Assembly: GCA_000381625.1 (NCBI GenBank)
Contig: KB906767.1
Coordinates: 6,182,462-6,246,461, forward strand
Direction of reading: 5' to 3'
From: Bryobacterales bacterium KBS 96
GTDB lineage: Bacteria; Acidobacteriota; Terriglobia; Bryobacterales; Bryobacteraceae
Length of the DNA: 64,000 bases
Shown here: in pieces, positions 42,175 through 50,691 of the stretch
Layout of the letters: the number at the start of each line of letters is the position of its first letter
Numbering within the stretch: position 1 is the stretch's first letter
Position numbers and translations under genes: made by a program
The notes under the pieces: model-generated
What the model was told of the DNA's origin: nothing
What the model saw: only the letters and a program-made list of their open reading frames with translations
Databases searched by the model: none

Positions 42175-42708
42175 TTACGACGTCAAGGGTTCGGAGAGCG
42201 TTGGCAGGATTCCACCCTTCACGTAGAGTTTGCCGTTCTCGACTTTCGTGCTGTATTCGAACAAGCCCCGCGGCGGCGGTCCGGCGGCTTTCGAGCCATC
42301 TTCGTAGTAGACTCCTCCATGACATGGACACATGAATAGTTTTGATTCCTGGAACCATCGGACCGGACAGCCCAAATGGGTGCAGTTGATGGCGAATACC
42401 TGGAATTTGCGCTCGTCGATGCGGCGGACCCAACAGGGAATTTCCGCGGTGGCGCCGTCCCAGGGACGCGTAAAGGGATTTCGATACGTTGCGAGACGCG
42501 TCTGCCCGGTGACGTACGTATTGGCGTCGCCCAGGGGAATCCAGGCTTCGCTCCCGACTAGTTTGGGATGGGCGAAAGCGGAGAATATGTAACCGACGAT
42601 CGGTATGGCCACGAGCACGCCCGCGACGGCATTCACGGCGACGCCTACTTTAAAAAGGACATTGCGGCGGGTTGGATTTTTCACCTCGTTTGCTGTTTGT
42701 TCGGTCAT
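42175..42708 (-). CDS. Rieske iron-sulfur protein of the bc complex
   Basis: 177 residues from ATG 42708, overlapping the upstream cytochrome c stop (ATGA). An N-terminal membrane anchor with 'RRNVLFKVGVAVNAVAGVL' comes first. The [2Fe-2S] motifs are CTHLGC and CPCHGG (~114-119 and ~131-136), the exact Rieske pattern. 'GGVYYEDGSKAAGPPPRGLFEY' (in pieces) completes the cluster-binding fold. It transfers electrons from quinol to haem c in the membrane. The twin-Arg start suggests Tat insertion. Confidence 0.95.
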   Translation of the reverse strand: MTEQTANEVKNPTRRNVLFKVGVAVNAVAGVLVAIPIVGYIFSAFAHPKLVGSEAWIPLGDANTYVTGQTRLATYRNPFTRPWDGATAEIPCWVRRIDERKFQVFAINCTHLGCPVRWFQESKLFMCPCHGGVYYEDGSKAAGPPPRGLFEYSTKVENGKLYVKGGILPTLSEPLTS

Positions 42709-43457
42709 TGCTTGGGCTCCCTTTCCGAACCGGGGCCGGACCGATTCGAGGAAGAGTTGTTGGTGGATTGGTTTTCGGCCATCATGTATCCCTTGGGGCG
42801 CTGCGAGGCGAGCCAGGCGACAACGTCCGAGATGTCCTGGTCGTTCATGACATGTCCCGGAATGCGGTGACGCCAATCGGGCATGCCCCAGTCGATTCTT
42901 CCGACGATGGCAGTGGTCCGCAGATATTGATCGCTGGCGAGCGCCAGGTAATTCGGATCTGTAATAGGTCCCGCCATGCCTTTGAAGCTGCCGAAGCCGT
43001 GGCACATCATGCAGTTCCTCATGTACTGCGCCTGCCCGCGTTTGGCGTCTCCCTGCGGCGCTTTCGCAATGCTGTAGACGGGCAGAGCGGCGCCTTGCAA
43101 ATTGACCGGCTTGGCCCAATCTTTTTCGATGCCGTCGACGATCGCTTGAATCTGCTTCTCCGCCAGCGGGCCTCCACTGCTTTGCGCAAACGCGGGCATG
43201 GGGGTTCCGGGACGCCCCTTTTCGATCACGTTATACAAATCCTGCTTCGTCACAAGCGCCAGATATAACGGATCGTTCAACCTTGGTCCGGCTCCCTTCT
43301 GTCCGGACACGCCGTGGCAAGCCGAGCAATTCTCAGAGAAGAGTTGATGGAAATCCATCACTGCCTCAGGTTGTTTTGCTTGCCCGGTCGGCTTACCGCA
43401 ACCCGAATTGAATCCGAGGAGCGCAATCAGCGGCAGTGCGGCGGCGGCAGCCTTCAT
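42705..43457 (-). CDS. Di-haem cytochrome c lipoprotein
   Basis: 250 residues. The signal peptide ends in a lipobox-like 'LLGFNSGC', so it is likely lipidated. Two class I haem c domains follow: CSACH (~44-48) with Met ligand region 'GTPMPAFA', and CMMCH (~150-154) with 'GMPDWRHRI'. The C-terminus is Asn/Ser-rich. It lies between the oxidase genes and the Rieske gene, overlapping both by 4 bases. It probably carries electrons between the bc complex and the oxidase, comparable in role to the di-haem QcrC of actinobacteria, though not homologous in detail. Confidence 0.9.
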   Translation of the reverse strand: MKAAAAALPLIALLGFNSGCGKPTGQAKQPEAVMDFHQLFSENCSACHGVSGQKGAGPRLNDPLYLALVTKQDLYNVIEKGRPGTPMPAFAQSSGGPLAEKQIQAIVDGIEKDWAKPVNLQGAALPVYSIAKAPQGDAKRGQAQYMRNCMMCHGFGSFKGMAGPITDPNYLALASDQYLRTTAIVGRIDWGMPDWRHRIPGHVMNDQDISDVVAWLASQRPKGYMMAENQSTNNSSSNRSGPGSEREPKQ

Positions 43458-44311
43458 TGCCGTCCTTTACCGTCCGGCTTCTCCGACCATTGGCTTTCAA
43501 TGGCGGCGCGTTCAATAAAGGGAAGATTCTGCATCGTATCGATACGTTGTGTTTTGGCCGCGACGAATCCGGCGACAAGACCAAACGCAATTTGGCAGGC
43601 GATAAACCAAATCCAATTGATGTGATCGTTTAAGGCAGGGTTGGTGAGAGCCAGCGTCGCGGCGATCAGGCCGGTCCAGAACAGCGGGACGATGAATCCG
43701 GCCCATAAAGGCGCCCGCCGCGGGAACATCGGCAGCGTCACCGCATAAAGGACGCCGACGAGAATCGACGTAATAGTATGAACTCCGACGGCAACGCCGA
43801 AAGCGACGAGTTGAAACTGGCCAAGCGCGGTCTCGCCGGCTTGTGAGATCGATGGAAGCACCGTGGCCGCGAGCAGATTGACCGGATACCAAATGCTCCC
43901 ATGCGCGACTTGACCGTAGATGCAGGCAAGTATCGCCATCGCGATACCGCCCGCAATTCCTCCCCAGATTCCGGCCTTATACGGATGGACCCGCTCGGGA
44001 ATTCTCATGCGGTGGTGCGCGGCGCCCACTCGTAGACTTGCGACGGAACGTCCGGTGGTCCGCACCGGCACAGCCCAATCGGCTGGATGCCGGACAGGAA
44101 CTTCCTCGTGCAGTTCATGCGGAATCACGTCGCGCCACCAGCCGACGGCCGCGCGCGCCGACAGGACGAATCCGACGAGAGTCACGACGTAGTTCGTGAC
44201 GATGCCGGTGAGCAACAGAGTGACTCCGAATGCGAGGATCATCGGCCAGAACGAAGGCGCCGGCATGTCCACTGCATCTGGATAATCGTGTTTTGTATCT
44301 TCCTCGGCCAT
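43454..44311 (-). CDS. Membrane protein of the oxidase operon (COX subunit IV-like N-terminus)
   Basis: 285 residues. The first ~70 residues ('SFWPMILAFGVTLLLTGIVTNYVV') resemble the small subunit-IV-like parts of bacterial oxidases. The remainder has five or so hydrophobic helices ('AGIWGGIAGGIAMAILACIYG', in pieces), with no redox motif. It sits directly between subunit III and the cytochrome c gene (3-base gap and 4-base overlap), so it is probably an oxidase or supercomplex subunit. The C-terminal domain is not recognised. Confidence 0.7.
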   Translation of the reverse strand: MAEEDTKHDYPDAVDMPAPSFWPMILAFGVTLLLTGIVTNYVVTLVGFVLSARAAVGWWRDVIPHELHEEVPVRHPADWAVPVRTTGRSVASLRVGAAHHRMRIPERVHPYKAGIWGGIAGGIAMAILACIYGQVAHGSIWYPVNLLAATVLPSISQAGETALGQFQLVAFGVAVGVHTITSILVGVLYAVTLPMFPRRAPLWAGFIVPLFWTGLIAATLALTNPALNDHINWIWFIACQIAFGLVAGFVAAKTQRIDTMQNLPFIERAAIESQWSEKPDGKGRQ

Positions 44312-44314
44312 TTC

Positions 44315-44905
44315 TTACCTACCAACGATATACACAACCGTGAAGACCACTACCCAGACCGCATCGACGAAATGCCAGTACCAGGAGAGAAAAGTGACTC
44401 GCCGAATCTGCGTGTGTATGGGGAAGCCTCGCATGGTTACGATGAACACAATCAACAAAAATGTCATGCCCACGATCACGTGAGTCGCGTGCAATCCGAC
44501 TAGCGAATAGAAGGTGGACCCGAAAACGTTCGTGGCGATTGTTAAATGCTTGTCATAGATCAGGTCGTGCCATTCGACTCCCGTTTCATATAGGAATACA
44601 AGGCCCAAAACAATGGTGACGGCCCACCACATCTTGAACATCGCCATTTTGCGGTGTTTAAGCGCGTGCTCGGCGAAGACGATGGTGCCGCTGCTCGAGA
44701 GCAGGCAAATGGTCGCGAGGACCGGAAATTCAAGAACGTCTTTCGGGAACGGACCTGTCAGGCTTTTGCCGATGTAGAAAAGATAAGCTATTACGAAAAT
44801 CGAGAAAAGCGAGATTTCGGTCAGGATCAGCGAGATAATGCCGACCGTGCCTCTATCGGGCAGCCTCCATTCGGTCTCAACAGGTTGTGTGGCGGAACTA
44901 GCCAT
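44315..44905 (-). CDS. ctaE: Cytochrome c oxidase subunit III
   Basis: 196 residues from ATG 44905 (8 bases after the subunit I stop). Five membrane helices of the short heme-copper oxidase subunit III type, with 'TEISLFSIFVIAYLFYIG', 'FAEHALKHRKMAMF', 'GLHATHVIVGMTFLLIV' and 'RVTFLSWYWHFVDAVWVVVF' (in pieces), the last being the family's C-terminal signature. It stabilises the catalytic subunit and supports the D-channel. It belongs to the bc-aa3 operon. Confidence 0.93.
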   Translation of the reverse strand: MASSATQPVETEWRLPDRGTVGIISLILTEISLFSIFVIAYLFYIGKSLTGPFPKDVLEFPVLATICLLSSSGTIVFAEHALKHRKMAMFKMWWAVTIVLGLVFLYETGVEWHDLIYDKHLTIATNVFGSTFYSLVGLHATHVIVGMTFLLIVFIVTMRGFPIHTQIRRVTFLSWYWHFVDAVWVVVFTVVYIVGR

Positions 44906-44913
44906 GATGATCT

Positions 44914-46590
44914 CTATTCGTACTTCCAATCCGGATCTTCCGGATGTTTTAAATCCCAGAGGGGGCGGCTGCTGCGAACTTCCGGATCGGTTTCGTAGTT
45001 ATATTCGGGTGGCGGCGACGTTGTGGTCCATTCCAGTGTCCAGGCATCCCACGGATCGTCGCCCGCCCTTTCTCCTTTGATGAGGGCTCGAATCACATTC
45101 CATGCGAAGCAAATAATAGCGATGGCCTGAATCGCCGCTCCAATCGACGAGATCATGTTCCACGGTTCCCAGCCGCGTCCGGGAGCATACGTGTATACAC
45201 GCCGCGGCATCCCAAGGATGCCCAGGATGTGCTGCGGATCGAATGTCAAATGGAAACCGATGACAAGCAGCCAGAAATGCCATTTGCCGATCGTCTCGCT
45301 CAACATTTTTCCGGTGGCTTTGGGAAACCAGTAATAGATTGCGGCGAACACACCGAAAAGGAAACTGCCGGTCAACGTGTAGTGAAAGTGAGCGACGACA
45401 AAATAGGAATCGGTCAACTGCCAGTCGAAAGGCGTGACAGCCAGCATCACTCCGGTCAGGCCGGCAATCAGGAATTGAAAAATGAATGCAACGCAGAAAA
45501 GCATCGGCGTCGCAAAACGAATCTTGCCGCCCCAGATGGTCGCCAGCCAGTTGAAAATTTTCACGCCCGTGGGCACCGCCACTAAGAAACTCGCGGTTGC
45601 GAAAAAAATGTTCGAGATCGGAGCCATGCCCACGGCGAACATGTGATGCGCCCAAACGCCGAAGCTGATGAAGCCGATGGCGACCACGGCGCCGACCATC
45701 GCCTGTCTGCCGAAAATCGGCTTGCGCGAAAACACCGGCACAACCTCGGAGACGGTCGCAAACGCCGGGAAGATGAGAATGTAAACCTCGGGATGCCCGA
45801 AGATCCAGAAGAAGTGCTGCCATAAGACAGCGGATCCACCAGCCTGCGTGTTAAAGAAATTGGCTCCAAGATAGCGGTCGAATAGCAGCATGACCTGTCC
45901 CGCGGTCAGCGGCGGCAAAGCCAGGATTACCATCCACGCGTCTACCACCATCACCCAGACGAACAAAGGCATCCGCGAAAGCTTCATGCCCTTGCAACGC
46001 ATGCTGAGCGTGGTGGCAATCACGTTGATGGCGCTTACGATACTTCCGATGCCGCTCACCAGAATGCCGAGAATCCAATAGTCGGTGCTTGTTCCGCGCG
46101 AAAACGCCCGTTCGGTTAACGGCGCATAGGCGAACCATCCAACATCGGGCGCCGACCCGGCGCCGAACAAACCGTTCGCGCCGAGATAGCTGAAATAGAG
46201 AAGAATGCCGCCAAATAGAAAAATCCAGTAACCGAACGCGTTCAACCGCGGAAACGCCATGTCGCGCGCGCCGATCATCAGCGGAATCAGATAATTCGAC
46301 ATCCCGGCGATGATCGGCATTCCCACCAAAAAGACCATCGTGGTGCCGTGCATTGTGAACAGCCGGTTGAAAGTTTGCGGACCGACTACGTGGTTTTCGG
46401 GAACAATCAACTGCGCTCGAATCACCATTGCCATGACACCGGCGATCAGAAAGAAAATGATGGCCGATGTCATATACATCAGGCCAAGCCGCTTGTGATC
46501 GACCGTTGCCACCCAACTGTACAGCGCCTCCGACAACGAGAATTCGCGCTGCCGTCGGGATTTTTCCAAGGGATAGTCGACAGTTGCCAT
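44914..46590 (-). CDS. ctaD: Cytochrome c oxidase subunit I (aa3-type)
   Basis: 558 residues with about 12 helices. The catalytic core shows 'FTMHGTTMVFLVGMPI' (low-spin haem His), 'WIFGHPEVYILIFPAF' (CuB His-Glu-Val-Tyr, the cross-linked Tyr), 'WAHHMFAVGM' (CuB His pair) and 'YFVVAHFHYTLTGS' (haem a3 and haem a ligands). The GHPEV glutamate marks the A1 subfamily with a D-channel. It reduces O2 to water while pumping protons. It follows subunit II by 11 bases. Confidence 0.97.
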   Translation of the reverse strand: MATVDYPLEKSRRQREFSLSEALYSWVATVDHKRLGLMYMTSAIIFFLIAGVMAMVIRAQLIVPENHVVGPQTFNRLFTMHGTTMVFLVGMPIIAGMSNYLIPLMIGARDMAFPRLNAFGYWIFLFGGILLYFSYLGANGLFGAGSAPDVGWFAYAPLTERAFSRGTSTDYWILGILVSGIGSIVSAINVIATTLSMRCKGMKLSRMPLFVWVMVVDAWMVILALPPLTAGQVMLLFDRYLGANFFNTQAGGSAVLWQHFFWIFGHPEVYILIFPAFATVSEVVPVFSRKPIFGRQAMVGAVVAIGFISFGVWAHHMFAVGMAPISNIFFATASFLVAVPTGVKIFNWLATIWGGKIRFATPMLFCVAFIFQFLIAGLTGVMLAVTPFDWQLTDSYFVVAHFHYTLTGSFLFGVFAAIYYWFPKATGKMLSETIGKWHFWLLVIGFHLTFDPQHILGILGMPRRVYTYAPGRGWEPWNMISSIGAAIQAIAIICFAWNVIRALIKGERAGDDPWDAWTLEWTTTSPPPEYNYETDPEVRSSRPLWDLKHPEDPDWKYE

Positions 46591-46601
46591 GGGAGTCTTC
46601 G

Positions 46602-47621
46602 TTACTTCAAAGTGCGCAAATACGCCACCACCGAATCCAGTTCATTGTCCGTGAGGTGCATCGCGGGCATGAGGCACCCGGGCTTGATTGCCTGCGGATC
46701 TTTTATCCAGGCGCGCAGATTTTCCGGCGTGTTCGATAATACTCCGGAAGCGAGATATTTACGGCTCATCAGGTGCGTTAGATCGGGTCCAAACACGCCA
46801 GAGGCGGAAGTGCCTTTTACTGTGTGGCAGTTGACGCATGAAACCGAAAGAAAGGCTTGCTTATCCGCCGCTACGGATGGGTCTTCGACAGCCGGGAGCT
46901 GCTGCTCCGCCACCCATCGTTCGAAATCGGGTTTCGGCTGGACGATCACGTGGATCAGCATGTTTGCGTGCTGGGTTCCGCAGTATTCGGCACAGTTGCC
47001 GATGAAGTCGCCGGCTTCATGAGGATCGATCCACATATCGTTGGCGCGGTTGGGAATGACGTCTGTCTTGCCATTCAATCGCGGCACCCAGAAGCTATGA
47101 GCGACGTCCACGGATTCGAGCTTCAGAAAAGTAGGTTGCGGATGCGCTGTATCGCTCAACGGAACATGAAGCTCATTTGCGGTGACGATGCCCAGGCTAG
47201 GGTAGCGAAACTCCCACCACCATTGATGTCCCACAACCGTCGCGTGCAGCGCGTTGGCTGGCGGCTTTGCGTTCTGTACCGAGGCGATCACGCGGGCGCT
47301 GACCATAATCAACACAAACACGATCAACAATGGAATAACGGTCCACGCCGCTTCAATTTGATTACTGCCGTAGACTTGCGGTGGCTCGGCGTCGCTGTCC
47401 CCCGGGCGACGACGATAACGGATGATGGCATACGTCAGCAGTCCGGCAACCACCGAAAAAATGACGGCGCAGATAATGACGGCCAGGAACGAAACGTCGG
47501 AGATTTCATGCGCGGGCGTTGAGAGTGGCCGGAATATGTTCTCAATCGGATGATCGCCGGCCGTGCCGGCGAAGACCAATTCCGCGCATACCACAGTGAG
47601 CACAGCTAATCGACGTGTCAT
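46602..47621 (-). CDS. ctaC: Cytochrome c oxidase subunit II with C-terminal cytochrome c (caa3-type)
   Basis: 339 residues from the ATG near 47621. Signal-like N-terminus, two membrane helices, then the CuA domain: 'ATVVGHQWWWEFRYPSLG' and the ligand motif 'CAEYCGTQHANM' (~205-216). A C-terminal class I haem c domain (CVNCH) has a Met ligand in 'CLMPAMHLTDNELDSVVAYL'. The haem c domain makes this a caa3-like subunit that takes electrons from cytochrome c. It is the first gene of the operon; its promoter should lie in the ~300 bases upstream. Confidence 0.94.
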   Translation of the reverse strand: MTRRLAVLTVVCAELVFAGTAGDHPIENIFRPLSTPAHEISDVSFLAVIICAVIFSVVAGLLTYAIIRYRRRPGDSDAEPPQVYGSNQIEAAWTVIPLLIVFVLIMVSARVIASVQNAKPPANALHATVVGHQWWWEFRYPSLGIVTANELHVPLSDTAHPQPTFLKLESVDVAHSFWVPRLNGKTDVIPNRANDMWIDPHEAGDFIGNCAEYCGTQHANMLIHVIVQPKPDFERWVAEQQLPAVEDPSVAADKQAFLSVSCVNCHTVKGTSASGVFGPDLTHLMSRKYLASGVLSNTPENLRAWIKDPQAIKPGCLMPAMHLTDNELDSVVAYLRTLK

Positions 47622-47931
47622 CCCCTTGTCCCTTGACCTGGCGGCCAATTCCGCTCGCGGCGAGCGGAACACAATTCGCGACGGCTTCAAATAGATCGGA
47701 CTATTTTGGAGCCGCCATCGTTGAAGATCTATTCTTTCTCAAATCTGCGCACCCACCAATTAAACGCGAAGGGTCCGAAACGGTCAAGCGAAATGCACCC
47801 AGCGGCAAATTCCAGATGCCATCGTATACGAAGAGTGTTTTAACAACAACTCCGTTACCGCTGGGGCCCCGTGCGCCACCGCGACCATTCGTTACGCCCG
47901 CGACATTTATGCTTCGTGCATTCAATTCGAT
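47622..47931. other. Intergenic region upstream of the respiratory operon
   Basis: 310 bases expected to hold the promoter of the minus-strand oxidase operon; I could not pick a clear -10/-35 pair. A 74-codon minus-strand frame (47701-47925) has some protein-like sequence ('GVTNGRGGARGPSGNGVVVK') but no recognised family, and may be a decayed gene remnant. Confidence 0.35.
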
Positions 47932-48252
47932 TCAATCGAGATGAAATACCTGTTCGAGCTGCAAGAAACCTTCGTCGGGACGGCGTCCATTCAGATCGGC
48001 GAAATACTCGGCCATCTCGCGCTGCCATCGGGTATTGACATCTTGCGCTGCCATCTCGCTCAACGATTGTTGCAAATCGTCCGTTTCCAGATAGCCAACC
48101 AGCAAGCCGTCTTCGCGCAAGAACAACGAATAGTTGCGCCAGCCTGTCTTTCGCAAGGCATCGAGCATCTCGGGCCACACATTACGGTGCCGCTCCTTGT
48201 ACTCGTCCAGGCGATCGGGTTTTACCTGAAGCAGGAAACATATTCGCTCCAT
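47932..48252 (-). CDS. rhaM: L-rhamnose mutarotase
   Basis: 106 residues of the RhaM family: 'ICFLLQVKPDRLDEYKERHRNVWPEML' (in pieces), 'NYSLFLREDGLLVGYLE' and 'QREMAEYF'. The His of 'RHRNVWPE' and the Tyr of 'NYSLF' match the catalytic positions of E. coli RhaM. It interconverts rhamnose anomers. It is more canonical than the family member at 24373 and stands alone, without rhaBAD genes nearby. Confidence 0.88.
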   Translation of the reverse strand: MERICFLLQVKPDRLDEYKERHRNVWPEMLDALRKTGWRNYSLFLREDGLLVGYLETDDLQQSLSEMAAQDVNTRWQREMAEYFADLNGRRPDEGFLQLEQVFHLD

Positions 48253-48516
48253 AAACTTCAGTTGGCTTGCGCCCGCAATGAAATCTGCAAGCGCTATCAG
48301 CTCGACTAAGAAACAATCTTAGCAGCCGCGCCAAGAGAGGCAGCCATTAGCGGCGCGAGCAAGATCGTATCGATGTGACACAAGATCCCGAAGCTGAGAT
48401 GGGAGCGTAAGGTCAATGCCGTCTACCGGAGCGGCGTTCATGCCGGGCATGCCCCTGGCCCCCTACAAGAAATTCGTAGTCTGTCGTAGGAGCGAGGCAT
48501 GCCTCTCCCGCCTAAT

Positions 48517-48975
48517 TCAAGTGCCACCGATGCTTGACGCCGGGCTATCTGAACTCAGCCCTCGGACGGTGATCCGGCGGCTTGACTCGCCTGTGGTATC
48601 GATCGTGATCTCAATCCGCTCACGCGGCAGCAATTGCGGGAATCGTTCGCCCCATTCGACCAGCACCAATGCACGCCGATCGAGCAAGTCTTCAAAGCCG
48701 AAGCCGCGCACTTCTTCTTCCGTATCCAGCCGGTAGAGGTCCACATGATATACGCGGACAGGTTCACCGTATTCGTGGACGATCGTGTACGTCGGACTCG
48801 ATACATCGTCGGCGCCGGCGATGCCCAAGCCGTCTACAATGCCTTTCACGAGCGTCGTCTTTCCCGCGCCAAGCTCGCCCGACAGCAGCACTAAGGCGCT
48901 TGCGGGAAGCTTTTGCGCCACCGCGCGGCCCGCCTCGCGCGTTTCCTCGTCGGAGCGCGTTTCAAACTGCAGCAC
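48517..48975 (-). CDS. tsaE: tRNA threonylcarbamoyladenosine biosynthesis ATPase TsaE
   Basis: 152 residues from GTG 48975, which overlaps the end of the nnr gene by 14 bases. Walker A 'LSGELGAGKTTLVKGI' (~30-45), 'VSSPTYTIVHEY' and 'HVDLYRLD' followed by 'LVLVEWGERF' are typical of TsaE (YjeE). It works with TsaB, TsaC and TsaD to form the t6A modification of ANN-decoding tRNAs, in the cytoplasm. The longer frame upstream is a shadow of nnr. The nnr-tsaE order is common in bacteria. Confidence 0.92.
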   Translation of the reverse strand: MLQFETRSDEETREAGRAVAQKLPASALVLLSGELGAGKTTLVKGIVDGLGIAGADDVSSPTYTIVHEYGEPVRVYHVDLYRLDTEEEVRGFGFEDLLDRRALVLVEWGERFPQLLPRERIEITIDTTGESSRRITVRGLSSDSPASSIGGT

Positions 48976-50500
48976 GGCACTCCGCGATCGCCGTGGGCAG
49001 GTAGTGCAGCAGATCGGTTGCAATGACCGGCTGTTCGCCGAGTTCCCCGGCGGCCAGTTCTCCAGCGCGGCCGTGCAGCCAGACCGCAGCGGCAACGGCG
49101 CGCTTCCAATCCGTAAGGAATTGCGCAACCAGGCCCGCAATCATTCCGGTAAGAATATCGCCCGTGCCGCCCGTGGCGAGCGCCGGGTTTCCCGTAGGAT
49201 TGACCCAGGCATCTCCATCGGCGAACGCGATTACGGTGCGGTCGCCTTTCAGGACAATTGTTGCGCCGGATCGTTGCGCAAGCTCGCTAGCCAATTCCAG
49301 TCGCGCCGCTTGAACTTCCTTCGCCGACTTTCCAGTCAGGCGTCCCATTTCGCCGGGATGCGGCGTCAGGATACGTGTCCTATGCGTTTGCAGGCTGCCT
49401 CCGGCAAGCGCATTGAGTCCATCGGCATCCACCACCATGGGCTGTTCGACACTCTCATAGAGTTCGCGGACCAACTCGACCGTTTCCGGATCCGTGCCAA
49501 GTCCAGGGCCCAATGCAAGCAGCGTTTTGTTTTGCAACAGGATTTCTATATTTTCTCGAGCCGCTTTGGCGATGTGACCCGCTGTCGTTTGCGGCAATAG
49601 TTCGGTCATCAGCTCCGGAGAGACGCCGGCAATGTTGGGAATGGCGCTACCAGCCGAGGCTACCGTCACAAGGCCCGCGCCAGTTCTAAGAGCGGCAATG
49701 CCCGTCATGGCAGGAGCTCCGGTCTTGCCGACGGATCCCGCGACCACCAGCACATGGCCATACATGCCCTTGTTCGAATTTCGCGATCGAGGAGCGAATA
49801 GCCGCGCGATGTCGCCGGTTCTCGTCAGCCGCAGCTTGTGTCGATCGTTGTCCTCGCATAATTCATCAGGTGTCCCAATGGGATAAACCGCGAGGCGCCC
49901 CATCGCTTCATAGGATGGCGATAGCGCCTGGCTGCGTTTCAATGCCGTGAAGGTGATGGTATGGCTCGCCTGTACGTACTCTCCTTCGGCTACTAGCTCA
50001 TCGGTTGGAAATCCCGATGGGATGTCGACGGCCACCTTTAGCGCATGGGGGAATCGCGTATTGATGGCGCGGATTCCGTCGAGCGTCGCTCCCTTGGCCG
50101 GTCCTTTAATGCCGGTTCCGAGCAGCGCGTCGATGACAAGCGTCGCTTGCAGCGCCTGCTCCGGAATGTTCGGAAACGTAGCGCATCCGGCGGCGAGCAA
50201 CATGGCTCGCGCTTGTGCCGCATCGCCGCTCAATGATTCGCGCGGGAACGACTCGATAACGGTGAGTTCCGCGCAAAGGCGGCGTTGAAACAGTTGTCGC
50301 GCGACAACGAAGCCATCGCCTCCGTTGTTTCCTTTCCCGCAGAATACGACAATTCGATGCCCAGCCAGAGGAGAGAACATTTCGCGGAGATAGTCCACTA
50401 CGCGGCTTCCGGCGTTTTCCATCAAGATCGGGCCCGGTATGCCGCGCTCGATCGTGAGCCTGTCCACTTCACGCATTTCGGCGGCGGTCAGAATTTTCAC
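48962..50500 (-). CDS. nnr: Bifunctional NAD(P)HX epimerase/dehydratase Nnr
   Basis: 512 residues. The N-terminal YjeF_N epimerase half (~1-215: 'MENAGSRVVDYL', 'VVFCGKGNNGGDGFVVARQL') and the C-terminal carbohydrate-kinase-like dehydratase half (~225-505: 'VVAGSVGKTGAPAM', 'ILTPHPGEMGRLTG', 'NPALATGGTGDILTGMIAGL', in pieces) match the standard fused enzyme. It repairs hydrated NADH and NADPH using ATP or ADP. Its 3' end overlaps tsaE, so the two are co-transcribed. Confidence 0.95.
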   Translation of the reverse strand: MKILTAAEMREVDRLTIERGIPGPILMENAGSRVVDYLREMFSPLAGHRIVVFCGKGNNGGDGFVVARQLFQRRLCAELTVIESFPRESLSGDAAQARAMLLAAGCATFPNIPEQALQATLVIDALLGTGIKGPAKGATLDGIRAINTRFPHALKVAVDIPSGFPTDELVAEGEYVQASHTITFTALKRSQALSPSYEAMGRLAVYPIGTPDELCEDNDRHKLRLTRTGDIARLFAPRSRNSNKGMYGHVLVVAGSVGKTGAPAMTGIAALRTGAGLVTVASAGSAIPNIAGVSPELMTELLPQTTAGHIAKAARENIEILLQNKTLLALGPGLGTDPETVELVRELYESVEQPMVVDADGLNALAGGSLQTHRTRILTPHPGEMGRLTGKSAKEVQAARLELASELAQRSGATIVLKGDRTVIAFADGDAWVNPTGNPALATGGTGDILTGMIAGLVAQFLTDWKRAVAAAVWLHGRAGELAAGELGEQPVIATDLLHYLPTAIAECRAAV

Positions 50501-50691
50501 AAGATCTCCAGGCCAATGTCATTCAGTTTTCGAGGCATGTCGGGTTTCCGGGCTCGCCGGGACGAGTCTCGGCGCTGCAGACACGTGGCGGCGCCACGAG
50601 TAGGAAAATTTCCTCTGGGGCGGGCTCATAGTCGAGGCATGCCTCGCCACCACAACAGATTACGATTTCTCGGGTAGGGGACGCTCCATAA

